A stretch of DNA of 64,000 bases from Chamaecyparis obtusa (taxonomy: Eukaryota; Streptophyta; Pinopsida; Cupressales; Cupressaceae). A model generated the notes under the pieces. The model saw only the letters and a list, made by a program, of their open reading frames with translations, was not told where the DNA came from and made no database searches. The position numbers were made by a program, and so were the translations under genes. Shown piece after piece: positions 11,564 through 23,375 of the stretch (positions within the stretch are counted from its first letter, which is position 1; each line of letters opens with the position of its first letter). The stretch is from contig BSBK01002794.1 in the NCBI GenBank assembly GCA_027943335.1, positions 459,501 through 523,500 on the forward strand, in the 5' to 3' direction.

Positions 11564-13408
11564 ATGCATAGAAGGAGAGACCACCTTGGGAGATTTCTTC
11601 CTCAGAACAATCAGGAGGAACCATTTTCTATTTTTCATCTAGAGCCTGAGGAACCCCAAAATGAGAATGAAGAAGAAGAACCCTTTGAAAATCCATTTGT
11701 TGATGCTCAAGAACAAATATCCTCACCTTCATCCTCTGAAGAATCACTACATTTGAATGACTTTTTTTCTGAACCTGAGTATCAAGACAACCCACTTGCT
11801 CTTATTATCTATCAACCACCACCACCGGGTCCTCCTCCAAGAATGGGTCAGCCCACCTTTCCTTTCCCTATCCCTACTCAACAAGGTAATCAAAATTTGA
11901 AGAACATACCTACTGTTGCACTTCCCAAATTCTATGACCTAATTACAGAAGACCTTGAGACCTTCCTCTTTGAGTTTGACATCCTTTGCAGGAGTTATGA
12001 CTACACAACTAATGCCCACAAGCTGAAGTTGTTTCCATCCTCTCTAAAAGAGGCTGCCTTACGATGGTTCATGGCGTTGGGTGCCAATGTTGTAGTAGAT
12101 TGGAATGCAATGAGCAATCTATTCCTTACAAAGTATAAAGAGTAGTGTATGGGTAGAGATTTGAAGGGGGATGATATTTTCAAAATGTCCCAAAAGGAAG
12201 ATGAGACCTTGGAGGATTATGTCTCAAGGTTCATGTTCAACCTGTAGCGTAATACACAGCACCAGCTGAACAAGGAATAAAAAAAACATCTTTTTTTGAA
12301 AGGTGTACATGATGGCAACATTAAAGCCTTAGATCTTATGTTAGGTGGTGATATCACATAGAAAAATGGGGCTGCCATAAAAAATATACGTCTAAATTAT
12401 TCGAGGGCTATTGTAAAGAAAGGTAGGGGACTTAGAGACCTACCACAAAAGTCCAATGGTGGTTCGGGGGTGTCTAAGGTGGAGCTATCCAATCTTCTGT
12501 CCGACTTCAATAAATACATCATTAATGATGTCACCACTCATCTGGATAGTATGCAAGCACGAAGGAAGAAGGAGGAGGAAGATGCCATGCTGGCTGAATT
12601 CTACTCTCATTGCAGAGAAAAGAAGAGAAATTATAGGTGCAAGACAGTTGCATATGTGGACACTCATTCAATGCCCACTGAGTTTAAAGCCATAGATGAG
12701 GAGAATGGAGAATTTTTCTATGTTTCTCAAAGGCATCCATGGGCTCAGAGACAAGTTATTCCTCCAGACCCGTTGAATAATTTTGGTTATAATAATAATA
12801 GTAGTCAATGGCCACGCCATAACCCTCAAAATTTTGGCCCTCAAGGACAAAATTGGAATTATAACTGGTCTAACCAATAGCTACACTATAACCAAGCCTA
12901 CTAGCAACAACAACCATTCAACCCATACCAACAACAATTTAACCCCTATCAACAACCATAGCATAATACCCAATGGCCACCACATGGTAACTAGCAACAA
13001 CAACCTCAGTGAGGACTTAACCAACAATATTAGCAGCAAGCTCTTATGCCTCCACCTCAACAACAAGCTATTATGCCTCCACCTCCTATAGCCAATAGTA
13101 ACCCTCAAAATCCAACACAACTTCCTACTCAACCAACTCCAAATCCTAACAGCAAGCAACAAGCTTATTCCCTGCAAGTAAATGATATCCATCTCAGATC
13201 AGGAACTATGTTGCCTTCACCTAAGGAGCCTATAATAACTAAAATTGTTGATGTTGGGGACATACTTGTGAACCAACCTACTGATGTTCCACCTATTCCT
13301 CAATCTACACCAGTATTCAAGAATCCCCCTTAGCCGCAAAGATTGGCTCAATGAGCTCCTTCCAAAGAAAATCCTATAGCAGTTGATTTAATTGATCAAC
13401 TCAAGCAA
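11564..13408 (+). pseudogene. gag: gag of the Athila-like element
   Basis: The open start (11,564) reads MHRRRDHLGRF, then an acidic Pro-rich stretch and a retrotransposon gag domain around residues 120-190, with the segments ETFLFEFDILCRSYDYTT and KLKLFPSSLKEAALRWF. This capsid-like protein would package element RNA. The frame stays constant to about 13,400 but is broken by TAG at 12,143, 12,245, 12,359, 12,878, 12,902, 12,959, 12,992, 13,031 and 13,331, TAA at 12,278, and TGA at 13,010 and 13,352. The second half is Gln/Asn/Pro-rich, and most of these stops fall in glutamine runs. No zinc knuckle was seen. Confidence 0.85.
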
Positions 13409-14050
13409 ATGACAGTGCAAATTTCCTTGTTGGATGCCCTTAAAGAAGTCCCAATTTATAACAAGGCCATAAAAGAAGCCTGTATTAAGCAACCTAGAAG
13501 GAAGAAAAAAGACCTTGACACTATCCATGTTCTAGGACAACTTTCTAATCTCATGCTAAGAAAAGCCTTAATGCCCAAGTACTCAAATCCAGGGAGTCCA
13601 ATAGTCACTATCCATATTAATGGTATCCAAATTTAGAATGTCCTGATCGACCTAGGAGCATCAATCAATGTCATGACTAGGGAAGTTTTGTTGAGGCTTA
13701 GCATTATTGGTTTACGAGATACACCTACAATACTGCAATTAGCTGATAATTCCACTGTTAAGCCATATGGCATCGTTGAAGATATTGTTGTAACATTGGA
13801 TTCATTAGATTACCCTTCGGATTTCATAGTCTTGTCACCCAAAGCCACTCTAGGAGGATATCCATTAATCCTAGGATGACTTTGGTTAGCCACAACTGAT
13901 GCTTGCATTGCATGTTGCTTAGGAAAAATGACCATATCAGATGGGATAAATACCAAGAAGCTAACCCTGTATTCTCTAGCAAAACCACAAGTAGAGCTTG
14001 ACTAGGTTGTCTGGCCAGATTTAGGTGATGTTTCCCTTGAAGTAAATTTA
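13409..14050 (+). pseudogene. Aspartic protease of the Athila-like element
   Basis: Same frame as gag. The segment around 13,540-13,880 has the retropepsin active-site region as IDLGASINVM, the D-L-G-A-S form common in Athila-type proteases, and the later hydrophobic-ILG motif (PLILG) at about 13,865. It would cleave the gag-pol polyprotein. It is broken by TAG at 13,634 just before the active site, TGA at 13,877 and TAG at 14,003. Confidence 0.8.
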
Positions 14051-15121
14051 GTGCAAAAGCTCATGGTCATTGACAGAAATTCATTCATGGTATCACAAGA
14101 AGAAGATGATATACTCACAATAATTATCACTAACCAGTATGGTTCTGAGGAATTTTCTTGTGTTGTTCCTAACTGCTCCCTCCAAACAATATTACCCAAG
14201 CAGTCCTCACCTCAATCTCCTACAACATTTGATTATCTCCACACCTTGTTGCCTCATGAAATAAAGTCACCATCATTTGCAGAAATTTTGATGCTGGATA
14301 AGGTCAAAAGAGTTGAAATTTCCTTAGGGAAAGAGTTGAATGTTAATAGGAGTCTCACTACATCTTAGATGTCCAGTCTTCTTAAACTTTTGCAAGAAAG
14401 TCAACAAGCCTTTGCATGGGACTATACTGATATGAGGGGGTTAGACCCTAAACTTTGCACCCATAGAATCTATACAAGCCCTGAGTGCAAGCCAACTAGA
14501 CAAGCCCAAAGGAGAATTAATCCTTCTTTGAGAGATATAGTGAAGACAGAGTTGCAGATTCTCCTTAGTGTTGGTTTCATTTATCCTATTTTTGATAGCC
14601 AATGGGTTTCCCCTCTTTTAATTATCCCAAAGAAGGGGGGAAAATGCAGAGTTTGTGTAGACTATAGGGAGCTTAATAAAGCCACTAAAAAAGATCACTT
14701 TCCATTACCCTTCATCGATCAAGTGCTTGATAATCTTGCTGGTAAAACATATTTTTCATTTCTAGATGGCTTTAGTGGATATAACCAGATCTAAATATCA
14801 CCAGAAGACTAGGATAAGACAATGTTCACCTATCCATGGGGAACATTTTCTTACTCAGTCTTGCCATTTGGATTGTGCAACGCACCTGCTACTTTCCAAA
14901 GAGTAGTGCTTTCTATTTTCTCTGACATTTCTATTGATTGTGTTGAAATATACATGGATGACTTCACTACTCATTGAACTACACTTGAGGAGGCACAAGC
15001 TAACTTGGAGAAGGTTCTCAAGAGATGATAGGAATATAACATCTCCCTTAACAATGAGAAGTGCTACATGATGATGGAGGAAGGAGTTGTCTTGGGACAC
15101 TACCTTTCATCTTTTGGAATC
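14051..15121 (+). pseudogene. Reverse transcriptase of the Athila-like element
   Basis: Ty3/gypsy RT landmarks in order: GGKCRVCVDYRELNKAT (about 14,640), FLDGFSGYNQI (about 14,760), LPFGLCNAPATFQR (about 14,862) and the catalytic YMDDF (about 14,952). It would copy element RNA into DNA. Stops in frame are TAG at 14,366, 14,810 and 15,029, TAA at 14,792, and TGA at 14,975 and 15,026. The catalytic Asp-Asp pair is still encoded. Confidence 0.9.
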
Positions 15122-16006
15122 TAGGTAGACCCTGCAACCCTGCAAAAATTGCAGTCAACAACACACTTCCCACACCGGTCAAGAAAAAAGATGTCAGGAG
15201 TTTTCTTGGCCACGTTGGTTATTACAGGAGATTCATAAAATATTTCAGCCAACTTGCAACACCTTTGTACAACTTGCTGAAAAAGGAAGCCGAGTTTGAA
15301 TGGACAAAAGACTGTGAGGCATCATTTCAACAGCTGAAAGATGTTTTGACAAAAACACATATTATAAGAGGACCTAATTGGAAACTATCATTTTACATCC
15401 ACACTAATGCATCTAACTATGCCATTGGTACAGTCCTAGGATAGAAGGAAGGTATTGTTGAACATGCTATTTACTATATTAGTAAAAACTTGCAAGGTGC
15501 AGAGCTAAATTATACTGTCACCAAAAAAAGAGCTATTAGCAGTCGTCTATGCACTTAACAAATTTAGACACTACATTACAAGTTATGAAGTATTTGAATA
15601 CACTGATCATTCAGCCATCAAATACTTGATGAACATGCCTGCCATCAGTGGCAGATTAGCACGCTGGTTACTCCTCATGCAGGAATTTGATATGAAGATA
15701 ATTGATAAACCAGGCAAGGCTAATGTGGTGGTTGATTTCTTATCAAGACTACAAGTACCAGATGATCCTGTAGCAATTAATGATAGCTTCCCTGATGAGC
15801 ACTTGCTTTCCATTGAATTTTTTAATCCATGGTATGCATACATAATGAACTACCTTTCTATAGGAAGAACACCGCCTCACTTCTCGCCCAAACAACACTG
15901 ACTTCTGGTTGAGAAGAGTTTCAACTTCTCATCGATCTTAGGCTTTATGTTCTATACAAGTCTAGACCAGGTCACCAAAAGATGTGTTCAAGAGGATGAG
16001 ACTTAT
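15122..16006 (+). pseudogene. RNase H and start of integrase, Athila-like element
   Basis: After a TAG (15,122) and a frameshift caused by an 8-bp tandem duplication (15,131-15,146), the RT connection reads VRSFLGHVGYYRRFI, followed by the RNase H start where the expected first catalytic Asp (D-A-S) is Asn (AAT at 15,406). A TAG follows at 15,442 and an A-run frameshift near 15,520. Further RNase H motifs are YTDHSAIKYLMN and the linker GRLARWLLLMQEFDM. The coding sequence runs to the TAT at 16,004-16,006, where the CACTA element interrupts it just before the integrase zinc finger. Confidence 0.85.
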
Positions 16007-16889
16007 CACTAGTACATTTGAGACCTTTTTCCAATGGTAGGCCGTCTAAATTGGGATAGTTTACCATCGATATTATGACACCACCCATCGTCGTAGTTTT
16101 GCAGTTGAAAAAAATAATGGCTATGATTGGCATCATAATTAAGATGACTATAGCCATCGCAAAAAAGGGGTTTCAACACAGTGAATACACCATCGTGTCT
16201 ATTTGTAGTCATCCCAATTTTGACGGGTAGACATCAGACGTAGTTACTTTACCGACAAAAATTTTGTACATGCGATGGTTAACCATCCTAATGTTCCAAT
16301 GGATAATCGTCATTGGTAGATTATTTACTGAAAAAAATGTTGTGCATGCAATGGTTTTTCATCGAAAGTTTCTGACAGATTGTCATCACTTTTCTAGGGA
16401 CGTAATTGCAACGAAATTCACAATTTTTTTTAAAAAAATATATATTTGTCGATCAAGTTTGTATCGATTAAGAATAGTGTTCTTGTAGATCTGGCTCTAG
16501 CTGGTTGCATTATTTTTAGATCTTGATCGACTTGCAAGGTGGTCTTTTATTCATGCTCATGATTTGGTTGTCATTCAGAGATGACTTTGCAGTAGATTCG
16601 GTAGATGACAAGAAGCTAGTGCAGCGATTAGAGATGCATTCTTCCTGATGTTTTCATGGGATATATGCAGACCTGATTGCATTTGGATCTGATTCGAGCA
16701 ACTTCTTGACTTCTTTGGTCTGAATTGGATGTGCTTTGTTCCTATGGAGTGTAGTAGTGAATTGACTTGCAAAACTTGCACAATGGAAATTTGTAGATCA
16801 CTATGGTGTCTGTGATGACTTCGAAGAAGTCTTCTTCTTGGTGAACTGAGCTAAGAGACTTGGATTAAAAAAAGTGAGTCATTTGATGA

Positions 16890-17068
16890 GACTTATGAGA
16901 CATTGGATGCCTCTTCACAATAGGTTCACAGTGCGGTCTGTGGTGTTTCTTTGCGACTAGGTTCTTGGAAGAGATCTATTGATTTGGTAGCCATTGAGAT
17001 GGATCGATATGACTTGATCTTGGGTCAAGACTTCTTGAGGCAAGCTAAAGTGATCATTTCTCCTTGAA
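16890..17068 (+). pseudogene. Gypsy-type protease fragment inside the CACTA element
   Basis: An open stretch of about 50 residues reads GVSLRLGSWKRSIDLVAIE and then DRYDLILGQDFLRQAKV, ending with TGA at about 17,066. The hydrophobic-ILG-x-DFL motif is the C-terminal half of a plant gypsy retropepsin of a different type from the Athila protease. The active-site half and the rest of pol are absent, so this is a captured or inserted scrap. Confidence 0.55.
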
Positions 17069-17204
17069 GTGATTGATGTTTCTAATAGATAGCCATCTCT
17101 TTTAGTTTTATCATCAGTTATTCTTTGGTTTCCATCATAATTGCGACGGCTCATACTATTTTTTTAAAAGAAATATATATTTGTCGTACGTTGATTAAGA
17201 TCTT

Positions 17205-17804
17205 AAATTATTGAGCTTCTCTTTATTTTGATAATAGTTTAACATTCTCTACTTAACAGGGTTGACCACGTGAAGGTGGAAGCTCGTATGGCCCCTCCTA
17301 GGATCCTCTTATGACCCTTTACAAAACTTTAAGACCTCTAAGATGTATTCTTAGGGATCATAAAGGGTCATAAGGGGTCCTGGGACACAAGAGCTGAGAA
17401 ACATAAATGTAGGCATCATGGTCACAATTGTTTGGAGACACAACATAATTGAATGCTATACCCAGATGATGCAACACAACCACTACTCCTGCAATTCCAA
17501 GTTGACACTGCGGGATCCAAAAACCAAAGATAAGGAATCTATATATGGTTTTTGGATCCCGCAATGTCAACTTAGAACTGCAGGAGTAGTGGTTGTGTTG
17601 CATTTTCTAGGTATAGCATTCAATTATGTTGTGTCTCCACACAATTGTGACCATGATGCCTACATTTATGTTTCTCAGCTATTGTGATACCTACATTTAT
17701 GTTTTGTAGTTGTTGTGTTTATTTGCATGTTCTTTATGTGTTTGGCTTCTCTTCCTCGCATCGAAAATAAGATTTTCCCACTCTGAATTGAGAATGCGCA
17801 TGCA
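17205..17804. repeat. Foldback (inverted-repeat) element, copy 1
   Basis: About 600 bp homologous to 61,325-61,999. Inside, roughly 17,395-17,525 is the reverse complement of 17,540-17,690, with the centre shortened compared with the other copy. An inner short inverted pair near 17,320-17,380 (GACCCTTTA / TAAAGGGTC) lies at the left. It sits inside the CACTA element, so the family was active or was carried after the CACTA formed. The ORFs on both strands are mirror images of the hairpin arms and not genes. Confidence 0.75.
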
Positions 17805-18800
17805 ACACAAGCAGAATATGCATGGATAGTAGATGGAGCTGAGAAAACATAAAACGTTTACATTTTTTTAATAGGTCAAAATTACAATGTTCATGATGGT
17901 CTATAACTTAAAATACACAATTAAAGACCTCTATAAAAAATGCAACCCTATTGTTTTTTTCAGCTCCACCTGATATCCTATGTATATGAATTGAGATTGT
18001 ATATTGAACTAGGCGTCTCCTTCTGTATTGCTTGAAACCAAGAGACTGTCACACTTAACATCTAAAATCATTATTGAACTTTTGTTATTATTAAAAAGTA
18101 CACTAGTCTCCTTTGTTTCTTGTACACCATCTTTGTCAACAAGTTTCTTCATGGATGGCCTCCACTTTCTTCCCCACTACAAATGTAACCACTATTCATT
18201 CTCCTACGGTCATTACTATCTTCTCTATTGATCAGACCTCCATTGCAATTTCTCTGATGAAAATTTCCAAATTCACTATTTGGTATTCCTTCATCTCCCC
18301 TCAACTCCATCACTTATGGTTACAAATCAAGTTCCAAGAATCAAAATGGTGTGTCTCATCATCATAACTAATCCACCTTAAACAATTGATTAACCATTCT
18401 AGACAAGATGATGATTTAAGGTTTTTTGTGAAGCTTCTAACTTGGTAGTTGCAATCAGCATTTGTATTACAAGTTTTGTTGTTGTTCAAGTAGTGTGTTT
18501 TAGAAAAAAACCCATTGAACATTCTAATACTAATTTCTCCCAAAGTATGAAATCCACTAAAATTTAGCAAAAACCCCTCCAACATTACAACAGTGTATAA
18601 AAGGAAACTCAGTGTTTCTAGTAGCGATAAATAGATTTTTTGAGAAGAGTAGAAGAAACAATAATAGAAATAATACACTTGGAGGGAGAAAACCCTATAG
18701 ACTTATGACATACCTTTGTATGCAACCCATTAACATTTCAAATGCAAGATTGAAAGAAAACATGGAACTAAGCTCAAACACATGTAAATAAACATCAGTC
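17805..18800. other. Unassigned CACTA internal DNA
   Basis: AT-rich sequence with no recognised coding region. A stretch near 18,065-18,105 resembles an intron stretch of the neighbouring gene at 21,155-21,200. A 45-bp near-perfect direct repeat (AAATAAACATCAG landmark) lies at about 18,785-18,845. Confidence 0.4.
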
Positions 18801-19120
18801 ATTATCAAATAAACATCAAGAAATAAACATCAGTCATTATCAAATAAGTTGCATAAATGAGAATCATTTTTTTTGGCTTTTTCTTTTTTTTTGCTTCCTT
18901 ATATTGTTGTAGAGGCGTATCCATGTCTACATCATCATTTCTTCTCAGTCGTACACGTGATCTCACTGTCCTTTGCAAAGGCAGGTCCTCTACAATAACA
19001 AATAAAAGACTTCAATTAAAAATATATTATCATAATTAGGGTTAATTTAAAAATATATTCATTATTGTTACAAGCATTTCAATACTTTGAAAAACATAAA
19101 CATGACACTCTTTACCTTGT

Positions 19121-19378
19121 CCAACCACATCATCTTGCCTAGCGGCTTGAACCTCAACACACTCATCGGGAACAACCTCTACATCCCCCGCAACTGCAAT
19201 AAAAAATGTTTTATTAATCCCAACACATTATAATTAAATTTTTATTAATCCAACCACATCATCTTGCCTGGCGGCTTGAACCTCAACACACTCATCGGGA
19301 ACAACCTCTACATCCCCTGCAACTGCAATAAAAAATGTTTTATTAATCCCAACACATTATAATTAAATTTTTATTACT
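19121..19378 (-). repeat. 129-bp tandem duplication containing an exon
   Basis: 19,121-19,249 and 19,250-19,378 are near-identical. On the minus strand each holds a TTGCAG acceptor and an acidic exon (AGDVEVVPDECVEVQAAR). Only the 19.1 kb copy keeps a normal GTAAAG donor; in the other copy the donor position reads GATTAA. The duplication is very young by its few differences. Confidence 0.8.
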
Positions 19379-20043
19379 ACGCCAAATTCAATTTAACATG
19401 TTTACTTGTATTAAATATTCATTAATCAAAATTCGAATAGAAAATGTATACCTTGAGTACTACAATTCACATTAGAATCGATGCCTCTGTCGTGCTTAGC
19501 CGGTGTAGTATCAATATCGGCAAGCTGCATTCCAATGTAAATAATTAGTTGGAACGTAACATCAAATATAGTAATTGGTAAAGTTTTCAACTTGAAATAA
19601 AAATCAATTGGCTTATTTACCTGATCAACAGATCCAGCAGAAGAACCTTGTGCACTCATTGCTCGGTATCGTTTAGCCACGACTTTATAGCCTTGTTTGT
19701 AGCCTATTTTTTTGTCCTCTTCTGTAATCGATTTTTTGAAATCCAAGGCTTGCATTTTTTATTGGTATCATGAATTTTTATTGTAGTGAATTTCATCAAA
19801 ACTAAATTGATTGCAATTTAATTATAAATATTTGCATACGATTTTTCATTTACTAATACTTACAACTCATGCAACAAGTTTTGAATATCCACCTGAGCCA
19901 AGCCTGTGTTGCCCGTGCTTTTGTTTTCTTACTACTGTTGCCTTTGTTGTGTCAGGAAACCTATGTGATATTTGAAATATGTTAGATTACATAAGTACAA
20001 AGAGTAAATAGTACATAATTTCATTATTAACATTATCGTGTAC

Positions 20044-20316
20044 CTTCTTTCCTCGGGTGATACTACTTGTCCACTATGTCTTGCACATCTCTCAAGTGCA
20101 TCCTTTTAAAGATCCTCCCATTGATTAATAGGAATATAGGGAGGCCGCTCGTAATAAGGGTTGTGTTCTATTTGGCTCCTGTAGTTGTCCCTAATATACT
20201 TTAAAATAGTGCCCTCTTTGTCAAGGAGTCTAAGTCTATGAAAGACTTCAGGTCCAAAAAGTGTTTTCATAGAGTCAATGAGTTTATTCTTTAACCCTTT
20301 ATCTTGTAATGACCAC
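20044..20316 (-). CDS. Transposase_24-like exon
   Basis: Encodes about 90 residues beginning after a TTAAAAG acceptor, with Lys-rich helices (KGLKNKLIDSMKTLFGP), a charged segment (RLRLLDKEGTILKYIRDNY) and the P-P-Y-I-P-x-x-x-W motif, ending ERCARHSGQVVSPEER before a GTACAC donor. This helix, W-motif and R/H-rich order is that of the plant Ptta/En/Spm transposase family, thought to be TnpA-like DNA-binding partners. One TAA replaces a probable CAA near 20,107. Confidence 0.6.
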
Positions 20317-21744
20317 CTTTTAAGAAAAAAAACTATTAGATTCATAAATGAAGTGAAGCTACCTTTTAATATACTTGAAGAAAAGGATGAAATGAAATCT
20401 AATCTTGCAATGAAATCAAAATATGATACCATGTGCATATGGTCGGCCCAAAAATGCGCAAACATTCATCATTAAGTTTTTCATAAAATAGATTATTCCC
20501 TGCGAGATAATTACGAGATTATTATAATTAGTTATTGCAAGGGACCACATAGGGGGTTAGTGCATTACATTATGAGTATTATATTGTATAGTAAAAGAAA
20601 GGATTGGTCTTTAAAGTACCTAGAAGTTGGGCTACTCTCAAGGGAAGTCCATCTTCATTGCTCATGAGCAATTGATCACACTGTATTGTTCCCATACATT
20701 TAATATGAGTACATCTAGGAATTGCATCATCACCTCCATAAAATTAATCCAATATTACAAAATTCCCCCTAAGAAAGAATATATAGTTCAAGTGAAATAA
20801 ACACATGATAAATAAAAGAGAAAAAGAGAAGTCTACTTACCAATAGTAGGTGTTGCCATCGCATCTGTAGTCATGCTACATGTTTTTGACATTGCAGGTG
20901 GAACTACCTCTGTGGATCTGATCCTCATACTAGGCACCGTACTCAACATAGGTTCAATAGTAGGTGCTGAACAAAAATATTGTTAGAGCATAAAAAAATA
21001 TGGATAACCATGGACAAGATGGAGGATAAAACATGCGATGTACCACCTAAAGTATTTTCATTTGAGGTAATGCCCTTTAATCTATTTAGCATCCCCTGTA
21101 AAGAGAACACATATATATTTTAGTTAATGACATAAATAAAATAATATACTATAAAAATCATTATTGAACTTTTGTTATAATTAAAAACTACATTAATACT
21201 TGCTCTATAGTTCTGAACATGGCCAATCAACATATCCATTTCCCTTTGTATTTTAGGAGTGTGAGGTTGAATATCTACCATTCGAGCTAACTCTTTTGAT
21301 ACTACACGAAGGACCCTTTCTAGTGCAACCACAAGATTAACCTCTGATAAAAAATCAACATCGAATGGATCTTGCTCATTCTACGGCTCCTCATGGACTA
21401 CTTGTTCCTTTCCCTTTTTCTGATCAGCACTCATTTGTGAGAACAATATTATTAGCCTTTTATTTAAAAGCAATCCAAAATAGTAGAACAACAAAAAAAT
21501 GCATTAACATAACAAAAAATACGCATTAACATTTTTCTTGTATGTGCATTTGTACAACAACAATGAGTTTTACCTATCAGGAAGAAGAAGTCCCATGAGA
21601 ATTATCACCACCGTGCGTATCGTGTGGCTCTTGATCCATACTATAGCTCTGTATTTCAAAAAAAATCATTCAGACATGTTAAAACACATGTGTTCTTATT
21701 CTAAGTTACGTTGAATAATAGAAAATTATCAAAATGTGTACCAC

Positions 21745-22325
21745 CTTGTCCATGATAGTGATGGGGTTTTTTGTATCTATGTGATTCAAATTGTAATCGA
21801 TAAGCAGCTCCTTGCCTCCACGTATTGATATGATCGCACATACAAATACGTGATTTCCCTCGCATGCCTCAAATATGCAATTGGGTGTCCTCTTAGTTGA
21901 TGCAGGCCATGAATTGTTTATAAAACCTGCAATATTCCCTGATGCTTTGGGTCTTTCATCAATGTATATAGCTACTCTTTTACTTTGTTCACTGACTTTT
22001 TGTTGTATATAATTTGTCGTGAGTGCATACCTACACATACTTTTTTTATATTTAACAATATGCATCCAACTGCTGTAATTATAACAAGGTCCGACATACT
22101 CCATCAATTTGACAACTTTTTTGTAAGAGACCTTTATGTCATCCATGGAAAATAGGCCCAAACCATGTAATGAAGATGGTGCTATGTGATATATCCTCTC
22201 TTTAACATAAAAATCAGTGTTTATTGAAGGAAGTTCATCGGGGACCCATTGTTTTTGTAGATGTTTGTACCTAAATGGAATCTCAGAGTCACCTTTGCTA
22301 TCATCATCATAAGAACATGACCCCC
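21745..22325 (-). CDS. SET-domain exon
   Basis: An uninterrupted 581-bp exon between a TTAG acceptor and a GTGGTA donor. It has the SET signature in order: HGLGLFSMDDIK, LMEYVG, a central YALTTNYIQ, ERPKASGNIAGFINNSW, TPNCIFEA and AIISIRGGKELLIDYN. SET domains transfer methyl groups from S-adenosylmethionine to lysines, often on histones. The canonical N-H-S-C is N-N-S-W here, so cofactor binding or zinc coordination may be altered, while the final D-Y is kept. It lacks stops, unlike nearby transposon coding sequence. It may be a host-derived domain carried by the transposon, or a standard part of this CACTA lineage. Activity is unproven. Confidence 0.72.
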
Positions 22326-22500
22326 CTAAGCAAGGAAAAATTTCATGTGTTTATTGAATTTCTTTCTGATCTTTTGACCTTGAGTCAATCTTATTGAATT
22401 ACATGTACTAAATGTCTCACTTTCTTCTTCCATTCTTAGATTTTCCTCTCTCGAGGAAGACAATTCTGACAAATACCTATTCACTGGTACTTGCACTTCA

Positions 22501-23375
22501 TGCAATGAGAAAGATAGGTGGCAATGAGAGAGATATTTTACAAATGGTAAAAGACATTAATCTCTATGGGGTGTATTGACTTGTACTTGACAATCCATGA
22601 GACTGTGTGGGATACCTTACATAAGATAATAGTTATATAATCAAACAAACATAGTTCACTCCATAGTTTTCATTATATCTTGTGAAGGACATTATACATT
22701 GTTAAAATTATCTATTTATCCAACAATATTTTGAATATCTCAGTATTGCATATAACTAAACATCTCAGCATTACATGAGACACCACTATTGTGGCATTTC
22801 ATCAAACAATTCTCGTGCCTTGCCATTTTTTTTATTACATCTTGTGAAGGACTTTATACATTGTTAAAATTATCTATTTATACTTTCAGAATTAGCTCAC
22901 TCCATTGCATGGAACAAAGAGAATCCCCTGTGATTTAACAACATTGAGATGCCTCCTTTCATTAGCTTCATGTCACCTTCTCATAGCTTCCTATGTGTTT
23001 CATCCTTCATTTATACACTTACTTCAACCAAACTTTTAATTTTTTGACAGATTTCGCCAAAGGCTTTGTAGGAAACCAAGTAAGTGGTATTCTTGAGTTC
23101 AAACACATTGAGCTGCTACAACTAAATTATAAATTATGAATTCACTATAAAATTAATTCACTATAAATCAAGAGGCATTATAAATCATGAATTCACTATA
23201 AAATTAATGTATTTCTCTAGATTTCATATGGACATTTTGTCAAATGGTTGGCATGTATGTTTATTCAAATGGAGCTATATCATTTAGAATGGATATATGA
23301 TCGGTTTATATTGAATTCTATGTCAAGATTTACATCATTAAATTGATCATAGTTAAAAGACTCAGACACAAGAAG
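22501..23375. other. AT-rich unassigned CACTA DNA
   Basis: No recognised gene. A short stretch (TGTGAAGGAC...TATACATTGTTAAAATTA) is repeated at 22,681 and 22,843, 162 bp apart. Short direct repeats of GAATTCACTATAAAATTAA occur near 23,140-23,205. Confidence 0.4.

Larger units (their letters stand above)
18801..22500 (-). pseudogene. Multi-exon SET-domain plus Transposase_24-like gene in the CACTA element
   Basis: A minus-strand series of exons, most bounded by AG acceptors and GT donors. Approximate plus coordinates in gene order: about 22,412-22,500; 22,325-21,745 (SET); 21,648-21,574; 21,434-21,200; 21,095-21,047; 20,966-20,841; 20,733-20,620; 20,316-20,044; 19,960-19,864; 19,748-19,621; 19,524-19,452; a duplicated exon (19,322-19,250 and 19,193-19,116); 18,989-18,801. 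The 20.3-19.9 kb exons have the layout of the plant Ptta/En/Spm transposase family: WSLQDKGLKNKLIDSMK, PPYIPINQWEDL and HGQHRLGSGGYSKL. The last exon ends in a Lys-rich KEAKKKKKPKK stretch that could be a nuclear signal. In-frame stops lie in the 21.4 kb exon (TAG) and the 20.3 kb exon (TAA). A TGA near 21,578 could end a separate SET gene, leaving a second gene starting at the ATG at 21,434. Confidence 0.6.
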
